Part shown: positions 1 through 8,700 of the stretch, piece by piece
How the letters are laid out: each line of letters starts with the position of its first letter
Numbering within the stretch: position 1 is the stretch's first letter
Assembly: GCA_001464935.1 (NCBI GenBank)
Contig: LNEL01000055.1
Span: 147,056-187,618, forward strand
Direction of reading: 5' to 3'
Origin: Gammaproteobacteria bacterium Ga0077536
GTDB lineage: Bacteria > Pseudomonadota > Gammaproteobacteria > Ga0077536
Length of the DNA stretch: 40,563 bases
Program-made: the position numbers and the translations under genes
The notes under the pieces: generated by a model
Databases searched by the model: none
What the model saw: the letters and a program-made list of their open reading frames with translations, nothing else
Told to the model about the DNA's origin: nothing

Positions 1-376
1 GCGCTTCCGGGAAATGATCGACGAGGAAGCCGCCGCCGTTCTCGCGGGCGAAAATGCCGGTGAAACCCCAGTCCGACGACGGCAGGGTGCCGATGTCGAG
101 AATGTTGACGACCAGCAGGTCGCCCGGCTCGGCGCCTTCGACGCCGATCGGCCCGCTGAGGTAGTGAACCTTGGTCAGGTCCACGTCGCGAACGTCGTTC
201 GCCGAATTGTCGTTGGCGATCTGGGCACCGGTCCAGTCGACGCACTCGACGCGAAAGCACGCGCCGGGCTTGACCATCGCCACCATCGGGATGTCGGGAT
301 GCCACCGGTTGTGCAGCATGCCGCCCTGGTCGGCTGGCACGCCGTTCGGGTCCACTTGAATCAGGGTTTCGAGCAT
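1..376 (-). CDS. fmdA: Formamidase / acetamidase family protein, N-terminal part (runs off window)
   Basis: Only the first 125 codons lie in the window. The ATG is at 376-374 and is preceded by a GAGGAG ribosome binding site. The translation begins MLETLIQVDPNGVPADQG and continues with HNRWHPDIP and GFTGIFARENGGGF, which I recognise as the start of FmdA/AmdA-type amidohydrolases. These cytoplasmic enzymes hydrolyse formamide or short aliphatic amides to ammonia and the acid. It lies 62 bp after urtE on the same strand, so it is probably the last or a late gene of the urt operon, and the imported substrate may include formamide as well as urea. The family call is firm; the exact substrate is inferred. 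Confidence 0.85.
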   Translation of the reverse strand, partial: MLETLIQVDPNGVPADQGGMLHNRWHPDIPMVAMVKPGACFRVECVDWTGAQIANDNSANDVRDVDLTKVHYLSGPIGVEGAEPGDLLVVNILDIGTLPSSDWGFTGIFARENGGGFLVDHFPEA

Positions 377-438
377 CTTTGCTTACTCCTCGCGTTTGGC
401 CTCAAAGCGTTTTGGAAACGGCGTGCGCGCCAGGCGCG

Positions 439-1125
439 TCACACCGACAGGTACCGGCCCAGCACTGCGGCATCGGCCTGGTCTCGTGTCATTTCGTCGA
501 CGATCTGCCCGCGATCGATCACGAGCAGCCGGTCGGCGACGTCGAGCGCGAAGCTCAACACCTGTTCGGAGACGACGATCGTCAGGCCGCGCAGCCGCTT
601 GATCTCGACGAGCAGGCGCGCCAGGTCCTTGATGATCGACGGCTGGATGCCCTCGGTCGGTTCGTCGAGCAGCAGTACTTTCGGATTGGTGACGAGTGCG
701 CGCGCGATCACCAGCTGCTGCTGCTGACCGCCGGACAGGTTGCCGGCCTTGCGCCGCTTCATCTCGGCGAGCACCGGGAACAACGAATAGATTTCTTCCG
801 GCACTTCGCTGCGACGGTCGCGCAGTCCCGTCATCACGTTCTCGAGCACCGTCAACGTCGGGAACACCATGCGGCCCTGCGGCACGTAGGCGAGACCCCG
901 GCGCACGCGCTGATGGCTCGGCATGCCGGCGAGTTCCTGATTGTCGACCTTCAGGGATCCCGCCTTCGACGGCAGGATGCCAATCAGCGACTTGAACAGG
1001 GTGCTCTTGCCCATGCCGTTGCGGCCCAGCACGGCGACGATTTCGCCCTGGCCGGCCTTGAATCCCACCTGGTGCACGACTTCGCTTTCGCCGTAGCTGA
1101 CGGTGAAGTCCTTCACTTCGATCAT
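439..1125 (-). CDS. urtE: Urea ABC transporter ATP-binding subunit UrtE
   Basis: This 228-residue ABC ATPase is the second nucleotide-binding subunit of the urea/amide importer. Walker A is GRNGMGKST, the signature is LSGGQQQQL, and Walker B is VLLLDEPTEG, where the TEG is typical of LivF/UrtE-type subunits. I chose the ATG at 1125 (MIEVKDFTVSYGE) because an upstream extension of the frame would run into urtD and has no family similarity. Length is as expected for UrtE (about 230). It starts 28 bp after urtD and is followed 62 bp later by the formamidase. It acts at the inner face of the cytoplasmic membrane with UrtD, UrtB and UrtC. Confidence 0.95.
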   Translation of the reverse strand: MIEVKDFTVSYGESEVVHQVGFKAGQGEIVAVLGRNGMGKSTLFKSLIGILPSKAGSLKVDNQELAGMPSHQRVRRGLAYVPQGRMVFPTLTVLENVMTGLRDRRSEVPEEIYSLFPVLAEMKRRKAGNLSGGQQQQLVIARALVTNPKVLLLDEPTEGIQPSIIKDLARLLVEIKRLRGLTIVVSEQVLSFALDVADRLLVIDRGQIVDEMTRDQADAAVLGRYLSV

Positions 1126-1153
1126 GTGTGCTGTCTCCGTGTCGGTGGCTGTT

Positions 1154-1897
1154 TCAATGGCCGAGATAGACTTCGATGACTTTCGGATCGGCCTGCACCT
1201 TCTCCATGCTGCCCTCGGCGAGCATCTTTCCCTGGTGCAGCACCGTGACCTTGTGCGCAATGCGCTTGACGAAATCCATGTCGTGTTCGATCACGATCAC
1301 CGAGCGGTTGTCGGAAATCCGCGTCAGCAGTTCGGCGGTCTTCTCGCGCTCGCTGACGCTCATGCCGGCGACGGGCTCGTCGAGCATCAGCAGCTCCGGG
1401 TCCTGCATCAGCAGCATCCCGATCTCCAGCCACTGCTTCTGGCCGTGACTCAGCAGTTCCGCCTGGTCTTCCAGCCGATCCGACAGGTGAATCAGCGCCG
1501 CGATCTCGTCGATACGCTGCCGCACCGCCGCGTCGCGCTTGAAGAACAGGCTGCCGAACACCGTGCGACCGCGCGGGTAGGACACCTCGAGGTTCTCGAA
1601 CACGGTCAGGCTTTCGTAGATCGACGGGTTCTGGAACTTGCGCCCGATGCCCTTCCGCACGCGCTGGTGCTCGGGCATCTTCGTCATCTCCTGATCCTTG
1701 AACTTGATGCTGCCGGCGCTGGCGCGCGTGCGGCCGCAGATCAGATCCAGCAGCGTGGTCTTGCCGGCACCGTTCGGACCGATGACGACCCGCAGCTCGT
1801 TCTTCTCGACGTACAGGTTCAGATCGTTGACGGCCTTGAAGCCGTCGAAGGAGACGGTCAGGTTCTCGACCGCCAGCACGATGGGTTGCGCGCTCAT
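1154..1897 (-). CDS. urtD: Urea ABC transporter ATP-binding subunit UrtD
   Basis: This 247-residue ABC ATPase has Walker A GPNGAGKTT, signature LSHGQKQWLEIGM and Walker B LLMLDEP, followed by VAGMSVSE. The LSHGQKQWLEIGM form of the signature is characteristic of UrtD. The ATG at 1897-1895 overlaps the urtC stop in an ATGA tetranucleotide, so translation is probably coupled to urtC; longer in-frame extensions into urtC are rejected. With UrtE it powers uptake of urea or related amides through UrtB-UrtC. Confidence 0.95.
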   Translation of the reverse strand: MSAQPIVLAVENLTVSFDGFKAVNDLNLYVEKNELRVVIGPNGAGKTTLLDLICGRTRASAGSIKFKDQEMTKMPEHQRVRKGIGRKFQNPSIYESLTVFENLEVSYPRGRTVFGSLFFKRDAAVRQRIDEIAALIHLSDRLEDQAELLSHGQKQWLEIGMLLMQDPELLMLDEPVAGMSVSEREKTAELLTRISDNRSVIVIEHDMDFVKRIAHKVTVLHQGKMLAEGSMEKVQADPKVIEVYLGH

Positions 1898-3078
1898 CGA
1901 CCACCTCCGACGCTGGCCACGGGGGGCAGCGGATCCTTGCCAGCCGGCGGCGGTGTCGCTCCGGCCGGCGGGGCAGTGAGCGGCGTCACCGTGCCGCCCG
2001 CCTTGGGCCGCCGACGGTCGCGCCATTCGCGCCACTGGTTGGACAGACCGGCGAGGCCGTTCGGGAACAGCATCACGACGGCGATGAAGAGCCCGCCCAT
2101 CAGGAACAGCCACAGTTCCGGGAAGGTCTCGGAGAAATACGACTTGCCATAGTTCACCAGCAGGCTGCCGTATACCGCGCCGACCAGCGACATGCGGCCA
2201 CCGACCGCGGTGAAGATCACCATCTCGATCGACGGCACGATGCCGACGAAGGACGGCGACATGAAGCCGACCTGCAGCGTGAACATCGCGCCGCCGACCG
2301 CCGAGAACATCGCCGCGAGACAGAAGATGAAGACCTTGAAGTTCGCGACGTCATAGCCCGAGAACCGCACCCGTTCCTCACGGTCGCGCAGCGCGAGCAG
2401 GAGCTTGCCGAACTTGCTGCCGATGACGAAGCGGCCCAGCAGCACCACGCCAATCAACAGCGCGCCGTTGATGTAGTACAGCAGGTACTTCGCTTCATCG
2501 GTGCGGATGTCCCAGCCGTGCAGCGTCTTCAGATCGGTGATGCCGTTGACGCCGCCCGTGTAGCCCTGCTGCCCGATGATGAGAATGCTCAGCACCGCGG
2601 CGAAGGCCTGGGTCATGATCGCGAAGTACACGCCACCGACGCGACGCTTGAACATGGCGACCGCGATGATGAAGGCCAGAATGCCGGGCACCAGCGGCAC
2701 CGCGAACAGCGTGAACAGGAAGCTCTTGAACGGCAGCCAGAATCCCGGCAGTTCCGTCAGCTGGTTCCAGTCCATGAAGTCCGGAATACCGGGCGTCGAC
2801 TGAATCTTGGTGCTCTCGGGATCGGAGGCTTCGAGCTTCAGGAACATCGCCATGCAGTAGCCGCCGAGGCCGAAGAACACCCCCTGGCCGAGACTCAGGA
2901 TGCCGCCGTAGCCCCAGCACAGCACGAGGCCGACGGCGACGAACGCATAAGTCAGGTACTTGCCGACGAGATTCAGGCGGAACAGGTCCAGGCTCAGCGG
3001 CAGCAGGATGAAGATCACCGCCGCGAGCACCAGCACTGTCCCGTAACCGCCCCACAGCGCTTTCAACTTGGTATTCAT
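1894..3078 (-). CDS. urtC: Urea ABC transporter permease UrtC
   Basis: This 394-residue polytopic inner-membrane permease belongs to the LivM/UrtC branch. The N-terminus (MNTKLKALWGG) is followed by several hydrophobic segments and the conserved LCWGYGGILSLGQGVFFGLGGY stretch. A long loop at about residues 85-115 carries DPESTKIQSTPGIPDFMDW, typical of UrtC rather than amino-acid LivM. The last 35 residues are proline- and glycine-rich (APPAGATPPPAGKDPLPP), a low-complexity cytoplasmic tail longer than in the UrtC proteins I know. It starts 40 bp after urtB and its stop overlaps the urtD start. Confidence 0.94.
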   Translation of the reverse strand: MNTKLKALWGGYGTVLVLAAVIFILLPLSLDLFRLNLVGKYLTYAFVAVGLVLCWGYGGILSLGQGVFFGLGGYCMAMFLKLEASDPESTKIQSTPGIPDFMDWNQLTELPGFWLPFKSFLFTLFAVPLVPGILAFIIAVAMFKRRVGGVYFAIMTQAFAAVLSILIIGQQGYTGGVNGITDLKTLHGWDIRTDEAKYLLYYINGALLIGVVLLGRFVIGSKFGKLLLALRDREERVRFSGYDVANFKVFIFCLAAMFSAVGGAMFTLQVGFMSPSFVGIVPSIEMVIFTAVGGRMSLVGAVYGSLLVNYGKSYFSETFPELWLFLMGGLFIAVVMLFPNGLAGLSNQWREWRDRRRPKAGGTVTPLTAPPAGATPPPAGKDPLPPVASVGGGR

Positions 3079-3118
3079 GTCAGGGTCTCCCGTGAGGTCT
3101 CGAGCGCGGCGCCGCGGC

Positions 3119-4042
3119 TCACTTGCGCACCCGCATGCGGAACAGGCCTTCGGGCCGCAGCATGAGGATGCCGATGATGGTCAGCAGCGTGAGCACTTTG
3201 GCCATCGAGCCGGTCATGAAGAACTCGAGCGTCGACTGCGCCTGCGCAATCGAGAAGGCCGAGGCAATCGTGCCGAGCAGGCTCTGCGCGCCGCCGAACA
3301 CGACGACGAGGAAGGTGTCGACGATATACAGCGAGCCACTGGTCGGGCCGGTGGAACCGATCGTGGTGAACGCCGCACCCGCGACGCCGGCGATGCCGCA
3401 GCCGAGCGCGAAGGTCAGGCGGTCGACCTTGGCGGTATCGATGCCCACCGCGCCGCTCATCGCGCGGTTCTGCGTGGTGGCCCGCACGTGCAGGCCCCAG
3501 CGCGAACGGAAGATCAGCAGCGCGACGGCGCCGGTCAGCAGCAGGGTCAGCCCCATCACGAACAGGCCGTTCAGCGGGATGTCGATGGTGTCAGTCGGCG
3601 CGTAGGAGCCCATCAGCCAGTCCGGCAGGGTTGCGCTGACTTCCTTCGGGCCGAAGGTCGAGCGGAATGCCTGCTGCATGATCAGCGACAGGCCCCAGGT
3701 CGCGAGCAGGGAGTCGAGCGGACGGCGATACAGGTGCCTGATCATCGACCACTCGACGAGATAGCCGACGATGAAGGCGACGATGAAGCCGACGAAAATC
3801 GCCGCGATGAAATAGAAATTCATGAACCACGGCGCATAGTCCGTGGCAACCACCGACAGCAGGTAGGTGGTGTAGGCGCCGATGGTGAGGAATTCGCCAT
3901 GCGCCATGTTGATGACGCCCATCTGGCCGAAAATAATCGCAAGCCCCAGCGCCATCAGCAGCAGGACGCTGAAGAAGGACAGGCCATTGAAGCCCTGCAT
4001 GACGAGCAGGGATCCGATTTCAGATAATGTCATTCCGTCCAT
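3119..4042 (-). CDS. urtB: Urea ABC transporter permease UrtB
   Basis: This 307-residue LivH/UrtB-type permease has about eight hydrophobic segments. The conserved motif GQMGVINMAHGEFLTIGAYT lies near residues 39-58, and the C-terminus has the typical GILMLRPEGLF. It lacks the long periplasmic N-terminal extension seen in some UrtB proteins, so it is the short form. It lies 84 bp downstream of urtA, separated by an 11-bp perfect stem-loop that may set the ratio of binding protein to permease. It forms the membrane channel with UrtC. Confidence 0.94.
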   Translation of the reverse strand: MDGMTLSEIGSLLVMQGFNGLSFFSVLLLMALGLAIIFGQMGVINMAHGEFLTIGAYTTYLLSVVATDYAPWFMNFYFIAAIFVGFIVAFIVGYLVEWSMIRHLYRRPLDSLLATWGLSLIMQQAFRSTFGPKEVSATLPDWLMGSYAPTDTIDIPLNGLFVMGLTLLLTGAVALLIFRSRWGLHVRATTQNRAMSGAVGIDTAKVDRLTFALGCGIAGVAGAAFTTIGSTGPTSGSLYIVDTFLVVVFGGAQSLLGTIASAFSIAQAQSTLEFFMTGSMAKVLTLLTIIGILMLRPEGLFRMRVRK

Positions 4043-4086
4043 TGCGCTGGCTCCGGTCGATTGCGGTTGCGTGGGACTGCACGTGA

Positions 4087-4112
4087 TTCGCGGGCCCCGC
4101 AGGGCCCGCGAA
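4087..4112 (-). terminator. Strong stem-loop between urtA and urtB
   Basis: TTCGCGGGCCC at 4087-4097 is the exact reverse complement of 4102-4112, giving an 11-bp GC-rich stem with a CGCA loop. No U-tract follows on the minus strand, so this is probably not a full terminator. Stem-loops in this position, just after the binding-protein gene of ABC operons, usually stabilise the upstream message or partly terminate transcription so that the binding protein is made in excess. The structure is seen; the role is inferred. Confidence 0.6.
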
Positions 4113-4126
4113 CCAGCGTGTATCGC

Positions 4127-5383
4127 TTACTGGTAGCCTTCCGGGAACGGGTTCGGCTCGATCAGCTCGGACTCGTACAGCACCTTGTACTGACCGTCGG
4201 CCTGGGCTTCGCCGATCCGCAGCTTGCTCCACAGGTGATGATTCTTGTGAATCTTCACGTAGCCTTCCGGCGCGGTGGTCAGCTCGATGTCCGGCGAGGC
4301 GGCGGCGATCTTGTCGACGTCGAAGCTGCCGGCCTTCTCGACCGCGGCTTTCCACAGCCACGGACCGAGGTAGGCGGCCTGGGTCACGTCGCCGATGACG
4401 GCGTCCTTGCCGTATTTCGCCTTGAACGCTTCGACGAACTTCTTGTTGTTCTCGTTATCGAGACTCTGGAAGTACTTCATCGCGGCGTAGTAGCCGACCA
4501 TGTTCTCGCCGCCGATGCCGAGGATTTCGTCTTCGGTCACCGAGATCGTGAGGATGGTCTGCTTGTCGGCGGTGACGCCGGCAGCCTTCAGCTGCTTCCA
4601 CCACGACACGTTGCTGCCGCCGACGATGATGCTGTAGACCGCGTCGGGCTTCTTCAGCTTGATCTTGTTGATCAGCGAACCGAACTGGGTGTGGCCGAGC
4701 GGGAAGTAGTCCTCACCGACGACTTTGCCCTTCAGCACGTTCTCGATGTGCTTGCGCGCGATCTTGTTCGACGTGCGCGGCCAGATGTAGTCGGAGCCGA
4801 TCAGGTAGAAGGTCTTCGCGCCCTTGTTCTTCGCGAGCCAGTCGAGGCCGGCGATGATCTGCTGCGTGGCTTCCTGCCCCGTGTAGATCACGTTCTTGGA
4901 TTCCTCGAGGCCTTCGTAGAAGGTCGGGTAGTAGAGCATCCCGTTTTCCTTCTCGAACACCGGCAGCACGGCCTTGCGTGACGCGGACGTCCAGCAGCCG
5001 AACACCGCGGCGACCTTGTCGTTCACGAGCAGCTTGCGGGCCTTCTCGGCGAAGGTGGGCCAGTCGGAGGCGCCGTCCTCCTGGATGATCTCGATCTTCC
5101 GGCCCAGGATGCCGCCGGCCTCGTTGATCTGTTCGATCGCCAGGCGCTCGGCCTGGATCGAGCCGGTTTCGCTGATCGCCATCGTGCCCGTCGCGGAGTG
5201 CAGCTGCCCCACGGTGACGGTGGTATCGGTCACGGCCAGACCGGTCGTGTTGACCTCGGCGGTCGGCGGACCCGCTGCGAGCGCGAGCGCCGGCGTCAGG
5301 AACGCCGCGCCCAACAGGAGGCCGCGCAAGAGGCGCGCGACCGCCTTCAAGGCGGGTTCATCTTTCTTAACGTGCTGGGACAT
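4127..5383 (-). CDS. urtA: Urea ABC transporter substrate-binding protein UrtA
   Basis: This 418-residue periplasmic binding protein belongs to the UrtA/FmdD family. A basic start (MSQHVKKDEPALKAVARLLRG) precedes a hydrophobic segment ending in ALALAAGPP, so a Sec signal peptide with cleavage near residue 37 is likely. The mature part shows the family hallmarks VTVGQLHSATGTMAISETG, EINEAGG-type and FGCWTSASRKAVLPVFE, with GLLYYPTFYEGLE-like text (here GMLYYPTFYEGLEESKN). The ATG at 5383 follows a GAGGAG site. It is the first gene of the operon urtABCDE-fmdA and binds urea or short amides in the periplasm. Confidence 0.95.
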   Translation of the reverse strand: MSQHVKKDEPALKAVARLLRGLLLGAAFLTPALALAAGPPTAEVNTTGLAVTDTTVTVGQLHSATGTMAISETGSIQAERLAIEQINEAGGILGRKIEIIQEDGASDWPTFAEKARKLLVNDKVAAVFGCWTSASRKAVLPVFEKENGMLYYPTFYEGLEESKNVIYTGQEATQQIIAGLDWLAKNKGAKTFYLIGSDYIWPRTSNKIARKHIENVLKGKVVGEDYFPLGHTQFGSLINKIKLKKPDAVYSIIVGGSNVSWWKQLKAAGVTADKQTILTISVTEDEILGIGGENMVGYYAAMKYFQSLDNENNKKFVEAFKAKYGKDAVIGDVTQAAYLGPWLWKAAVEKAGSFDVDKIAAASPDIELTTAPEGYVKIHKNHHLWSKLRIGEAQADGQYKVLYESELIEPNPFPEGYQ

Positions 5384-5415
5384 TGCGTCATCTCCTCATT
5401 CGGTGAAAAACCTTG

Positions 5416-5441
5416 GGTCCGAAAGCGCCAGGCTTCGGACC
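5416..5441 (-). promoter_or_regulatory. Hairpin in the urtA leader, possible attenuator
   Basis: GGTCCGAA at 5416-5423 is the exact reverse complement of 5434-5441, and the stem extends to 10 bp with one bulged A. On the minus strand it lies about 33 bp before the urtA ATG and is followed after a few bases by TTTTT, then by the GAGGAG ribosome binding site. This order (hairpin, U-run, start) suits attenuation or control of translation, but it does not match any riboswitch consensus I know. Confidence 0.45.
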
Positions 5442-5634
5442 GGCGCGTGGGAGGGATTACAGCAATCAGCTATTGCAACGCACCATACGTAGGATGTCGT
5501 ACAGACGAGGCGATATTGCGGGTTTCAGATCATCTCGGTGCGCACGCACCTGAATGAGCACCTGATTGGTGCGAGAGGCTCGAGGCTACGCGCCCGGACG
5601 CGACAATGGCGCGGTTCCCACCGCAATCGGACGC

Positions 5635-5650
5635 TGGCACACGGCTTGCT
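5635..5650 (+). promoter_or_regulatory. Sigma-54 (RpoN) -24/-12 promoter for the permease-kinase gene
   Basis: TGGCAC at 5635-5640 and TTGCT at 5646-5650 reproduce the -24/-12 consensus TGGCAC-N5-TTGCW, with the invariant GG and GC separated by exactly ten bases. Transcription would begin near 5661, about 70 bp before the GTG start at 5733. This implies control by RpoN and an enhancer-binding protein such as NtrC, in keeping with the neighbouring urea/amide uptake operon. The motif match is direct; activity is inferred. Confidence 0.7.
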
Positions 5651-5732
5651 CCGTCTGGTGTACGGACTCCACCGCGTCAGCCGCGCGCGGGCGATCGGAT
5701 TCGTCTTCATTCAACTGTCAGGAACGCCGCAC

Positions 5733-8700
5733 GTGGCTGCCGCCGCTACCCAGCGCATCATTCGAGTCAGACGCGACTACAACACGTGGGTCGCGAACGA
5801 AACGCTCGAGGATTACGCCCTCCGCTTCGCGCCGCGCAGCTTTCGCAAGTGGTCGGAGGCGCGCGTCGCGGCCACGGCGCTGGGCTCGATCTCCTTCCTC
5901 GCGCTCGAGGCGATCGGCGGCTCGATCATGGTCAATTACGGCTTCACGAATGCCGTGGCGGCGATCGTGACCGTCGCCGTGCTGATTTTCCTGACCAGCC
6001 TGCCGATCAGCTACTACGCCGCGAAGTACAACGTCGACCTCGACCTGCTCGCGCGCGGTGCGGGCTTCGGCTACCTGGGATCGACGATCACCTCGCTGAT
6101 TTACGCCTCGTTCACCTTCATCTTCTTCGCGATCGAAGCGGCGATCATGGCGCTGATGTTCGAGCTCTACGTCGGGATGCCGCTCGCGGTCGGCTACCTG
6201 GTCAGTTCCCTCGTCGTGATCCCGTTCGTGCTCTATGGCATCACCCGGATCAGCAAACTCCAGATCTGGACCTTCATGCCGTGGTTCGTGCTCGCGCTGC
6301 TGCCATTCATCTTCGTGGCGATCAAGGAACCTTCGCTGTTTCGCGAATGGACGACCTTCGGCGGCTATTCGCCCGGGGGCACCGCGTTCGACCCGCTGCT
6401 TTTCGGTGCGGCGACGACCGTCTGTTTCTCACTGATTGCCCAGATCGGAGAACAGGTCGACTTCCTCCGCTTCCTGCCGGAGCAGACACAGAAGAACCGC
6501 AAACGCTGGTGGGCCGCGATGCTGATCGGCGGCCCGGGCTGGATCATTCCGGGCGTGCTGAAACAGCTGGCCGGTGCCTTCCTGGCGTTTCTCGTGATTC
6601 AGCACCAGTTCGCGCCACACCGCGCGGACGAGCCGACGCTGATGTACGTGATCGGCTTCAGCTACGTGTTCAGCGACCAGGCCATCGCGCTCGCGGCCGC
6701 CACGCTGTTCGTGGTGTTGTCGCAGGTGAAGATCAACGTGACCAATGCCTATGCCGGCTCGCTCGCGTGGAGCAACTTCTTCTCGCGCCTCACGCACAGC
6801 CATCCGGGCCGGGTGGTCTGGCTGCTGTTCAACGTCGCCATTGCGCTGCTGCTGATGGAAGTCGGCCTGTTCCAGGCGCTGGAGCAGGTCCTGAGCATCT
6901 ATTCGTGCATTGCGATTGCGTGGATCGGTGCGCTCGTCGCCGACCTCGTGATCAACAAGCCGCTCGGCCTCAGCCCGCCGTTCATCGAGTTCAAGCGCGC
7001 GCACCTGCCGAACATCAACCCGGTCGGCGTCGGCTCGACGCTGCTGGCCTCGGTGATATCGATTATCGCCTTCACCGGCGCGCTCGGGCCGTGGGCCGCC
7101 GCGTTCGCGTCGTTCATCGCGCTGTTCAGCGCCCTGCTGCTGGCGCCGCTGATCGCATGGGCGACGAAAGGCCGCTACTACATTGCCCGGCAGGTCGACC
7201 GTGCGCAGTTCGCCGGCAAGACCCTGACCTGCTGCATCTGCGAGAACCCGTTCGAAGGCGAAGACATGGCGTTCTGCCCGGCCTATGCGGGCAATATCTG
7301 CTCGCTGTGCTGCTCGCTGGACGCCCGCTGCGACGATCTGTGCAAGAAGAAGCCGGCCGACAGTCCCGCGCAACCGCGTCAGGGCTGGCTGTCCCCGCAG
7401 CTCGCGCGGCGGCTGCGTGACGTCGGCATCACCTTCCTGCTGCTGACGGCCGGCCTGACCGCGCTGCTCGGCACGATCTACTTCCACGTGTACATGGAGG
7501 GCCTGCCGACCGGCTCGGCTGCGCACTTCGAACTGATGAGCAGTTCGCTGTTCAAGGCCTGGGCGGTGCTGCTGGTCGCGCTCGGCGTCATCTCCTGGTG
7601 GCTGGTGCTGACGCGTGAGAGCCGGCGCGTGGCGCAGGAGGAGTCGGCGCGACAGACCGCGCTGCTGCTGCAGGAAATCGCCGAGCACGGCAAGACCGAC
7701 CGCGCGCTGCAGAAGGCGAAGGAAACGGCGGAGTCGGCGAGCCTCGCGAAGAGCCGCTTCCTGACCGACATGAGCCATGAACTGCGCACCCCGCTGAACA
7801 GCATCATCGGGTATGCCCAGATTTCGGAGCGCGATCCCGACGCGCCGCCACGCCTGCGGGGCCAGCTCGAGGTGATCCGCAAGAGCGGCGAGCACCTGCT
7901 GACGCTCGCCGACGACATCCTCGACATCGCGCGCATCGAAGCCGGGAAGTTTCGTCTGCAGCCGCGCGAAACGGCATTGCCCGAACTGCTGACGCAGATC
8001 GTCAACATGTTCCGCCCCCAGGCGACCGACAAGGGGATCGGATTCGAGTACCAGGTCAAGGGCGACCTGCCGAACCATGTCCGCATCGACGGCAAGCGGC
8101 TGTCCCAGATCCTCATCAACCTGCTCGGCAACGCCGTGAAGTTCACGACGACGGGCGAAGTGCTGTTCACGGTCGACTGTACGCGCCAGACCACGTTGTT
8201 CGTCGTCCGGGACACCGGGCCCGGCATCGCCACGAGCGACATCGAGCGCATCTTCCAGCCGTTTCAGCGCACGAATGTCGGCGTCGCCGGCACCGGCCTC
8301 GGCCTCACGATCGCGCGCCTGCTCGCCGAGCTGATGGGCGGGGAGCTGTCGGTCCAGAGTGAAGCGGGCCAGGGCAGTGCGTTCCAGCTGCGCGTGCTGT
8401 TGCCCGAGGTCCGCGAACCGCGCCTGACGAAGACGGCGTTCACTGACGTCATCGGCTACCGCGGACCGCGGCGGCGGATCCTCATTGCCGACGACCAGGC
8501 GCCGCACCGCACGCTGCTCTCGGCCCTGCTCGCGCCCCTCGGCTTCACGCTGGCCGAGGCGTCCTCGGGCGAGGACACGCTCGCGCGCATCGAGACCTTC
8601 CGGCCCGATCTGCTGCTGCTCGATCTCGTGATGACCGGGATGGACGGGCTCGCGGTGGCCCGCTCGCTGCGCGATGCGGGCTGGCGCCGGCCGATCATCA

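Larger units (their letters stand above)
5384..5732. other. Divergent control region between urtA and the permease-kinase gene
   Basis: This stretch of 349 bp has no gene I would accept. It holds the urtA leader with a hairpin (5416-5441), a small palindrome around 5462-5476 (GCAAT, 5 bp, ATTGC) and a sigma-54-type promoter reading rightwards (5635-5650). An ATG-started extension of the kinase frame back to 5538 is open, but it has no family similarity and would begin upstream of that promoter. Confidence 0.6.

Noticed and set aside
5461..5500. Sigma-54 promoter for urtA on the minus strand
   Set aside because: TGG and TTGCA can be found, but the GG-to-GC spacing is six instead of ten bases.
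5384..5570. Guanidine-I (ykkC) riboswitch in the urtA leader
   Set aside because: GGTCCGA is present by chance in the hairpin, but the conserved ACGG and final purine-rich elements are missing.
5538..5732. ATG-started N-terminal extension of the permease-kinase (65 residues)
   Set aside because: It has no NCS1 similarity, is arginine-rich like non-coding GC-rich frames, lies upstream of the sigma-54 promoter, and the GTG at 5733 has a good ribosome site.
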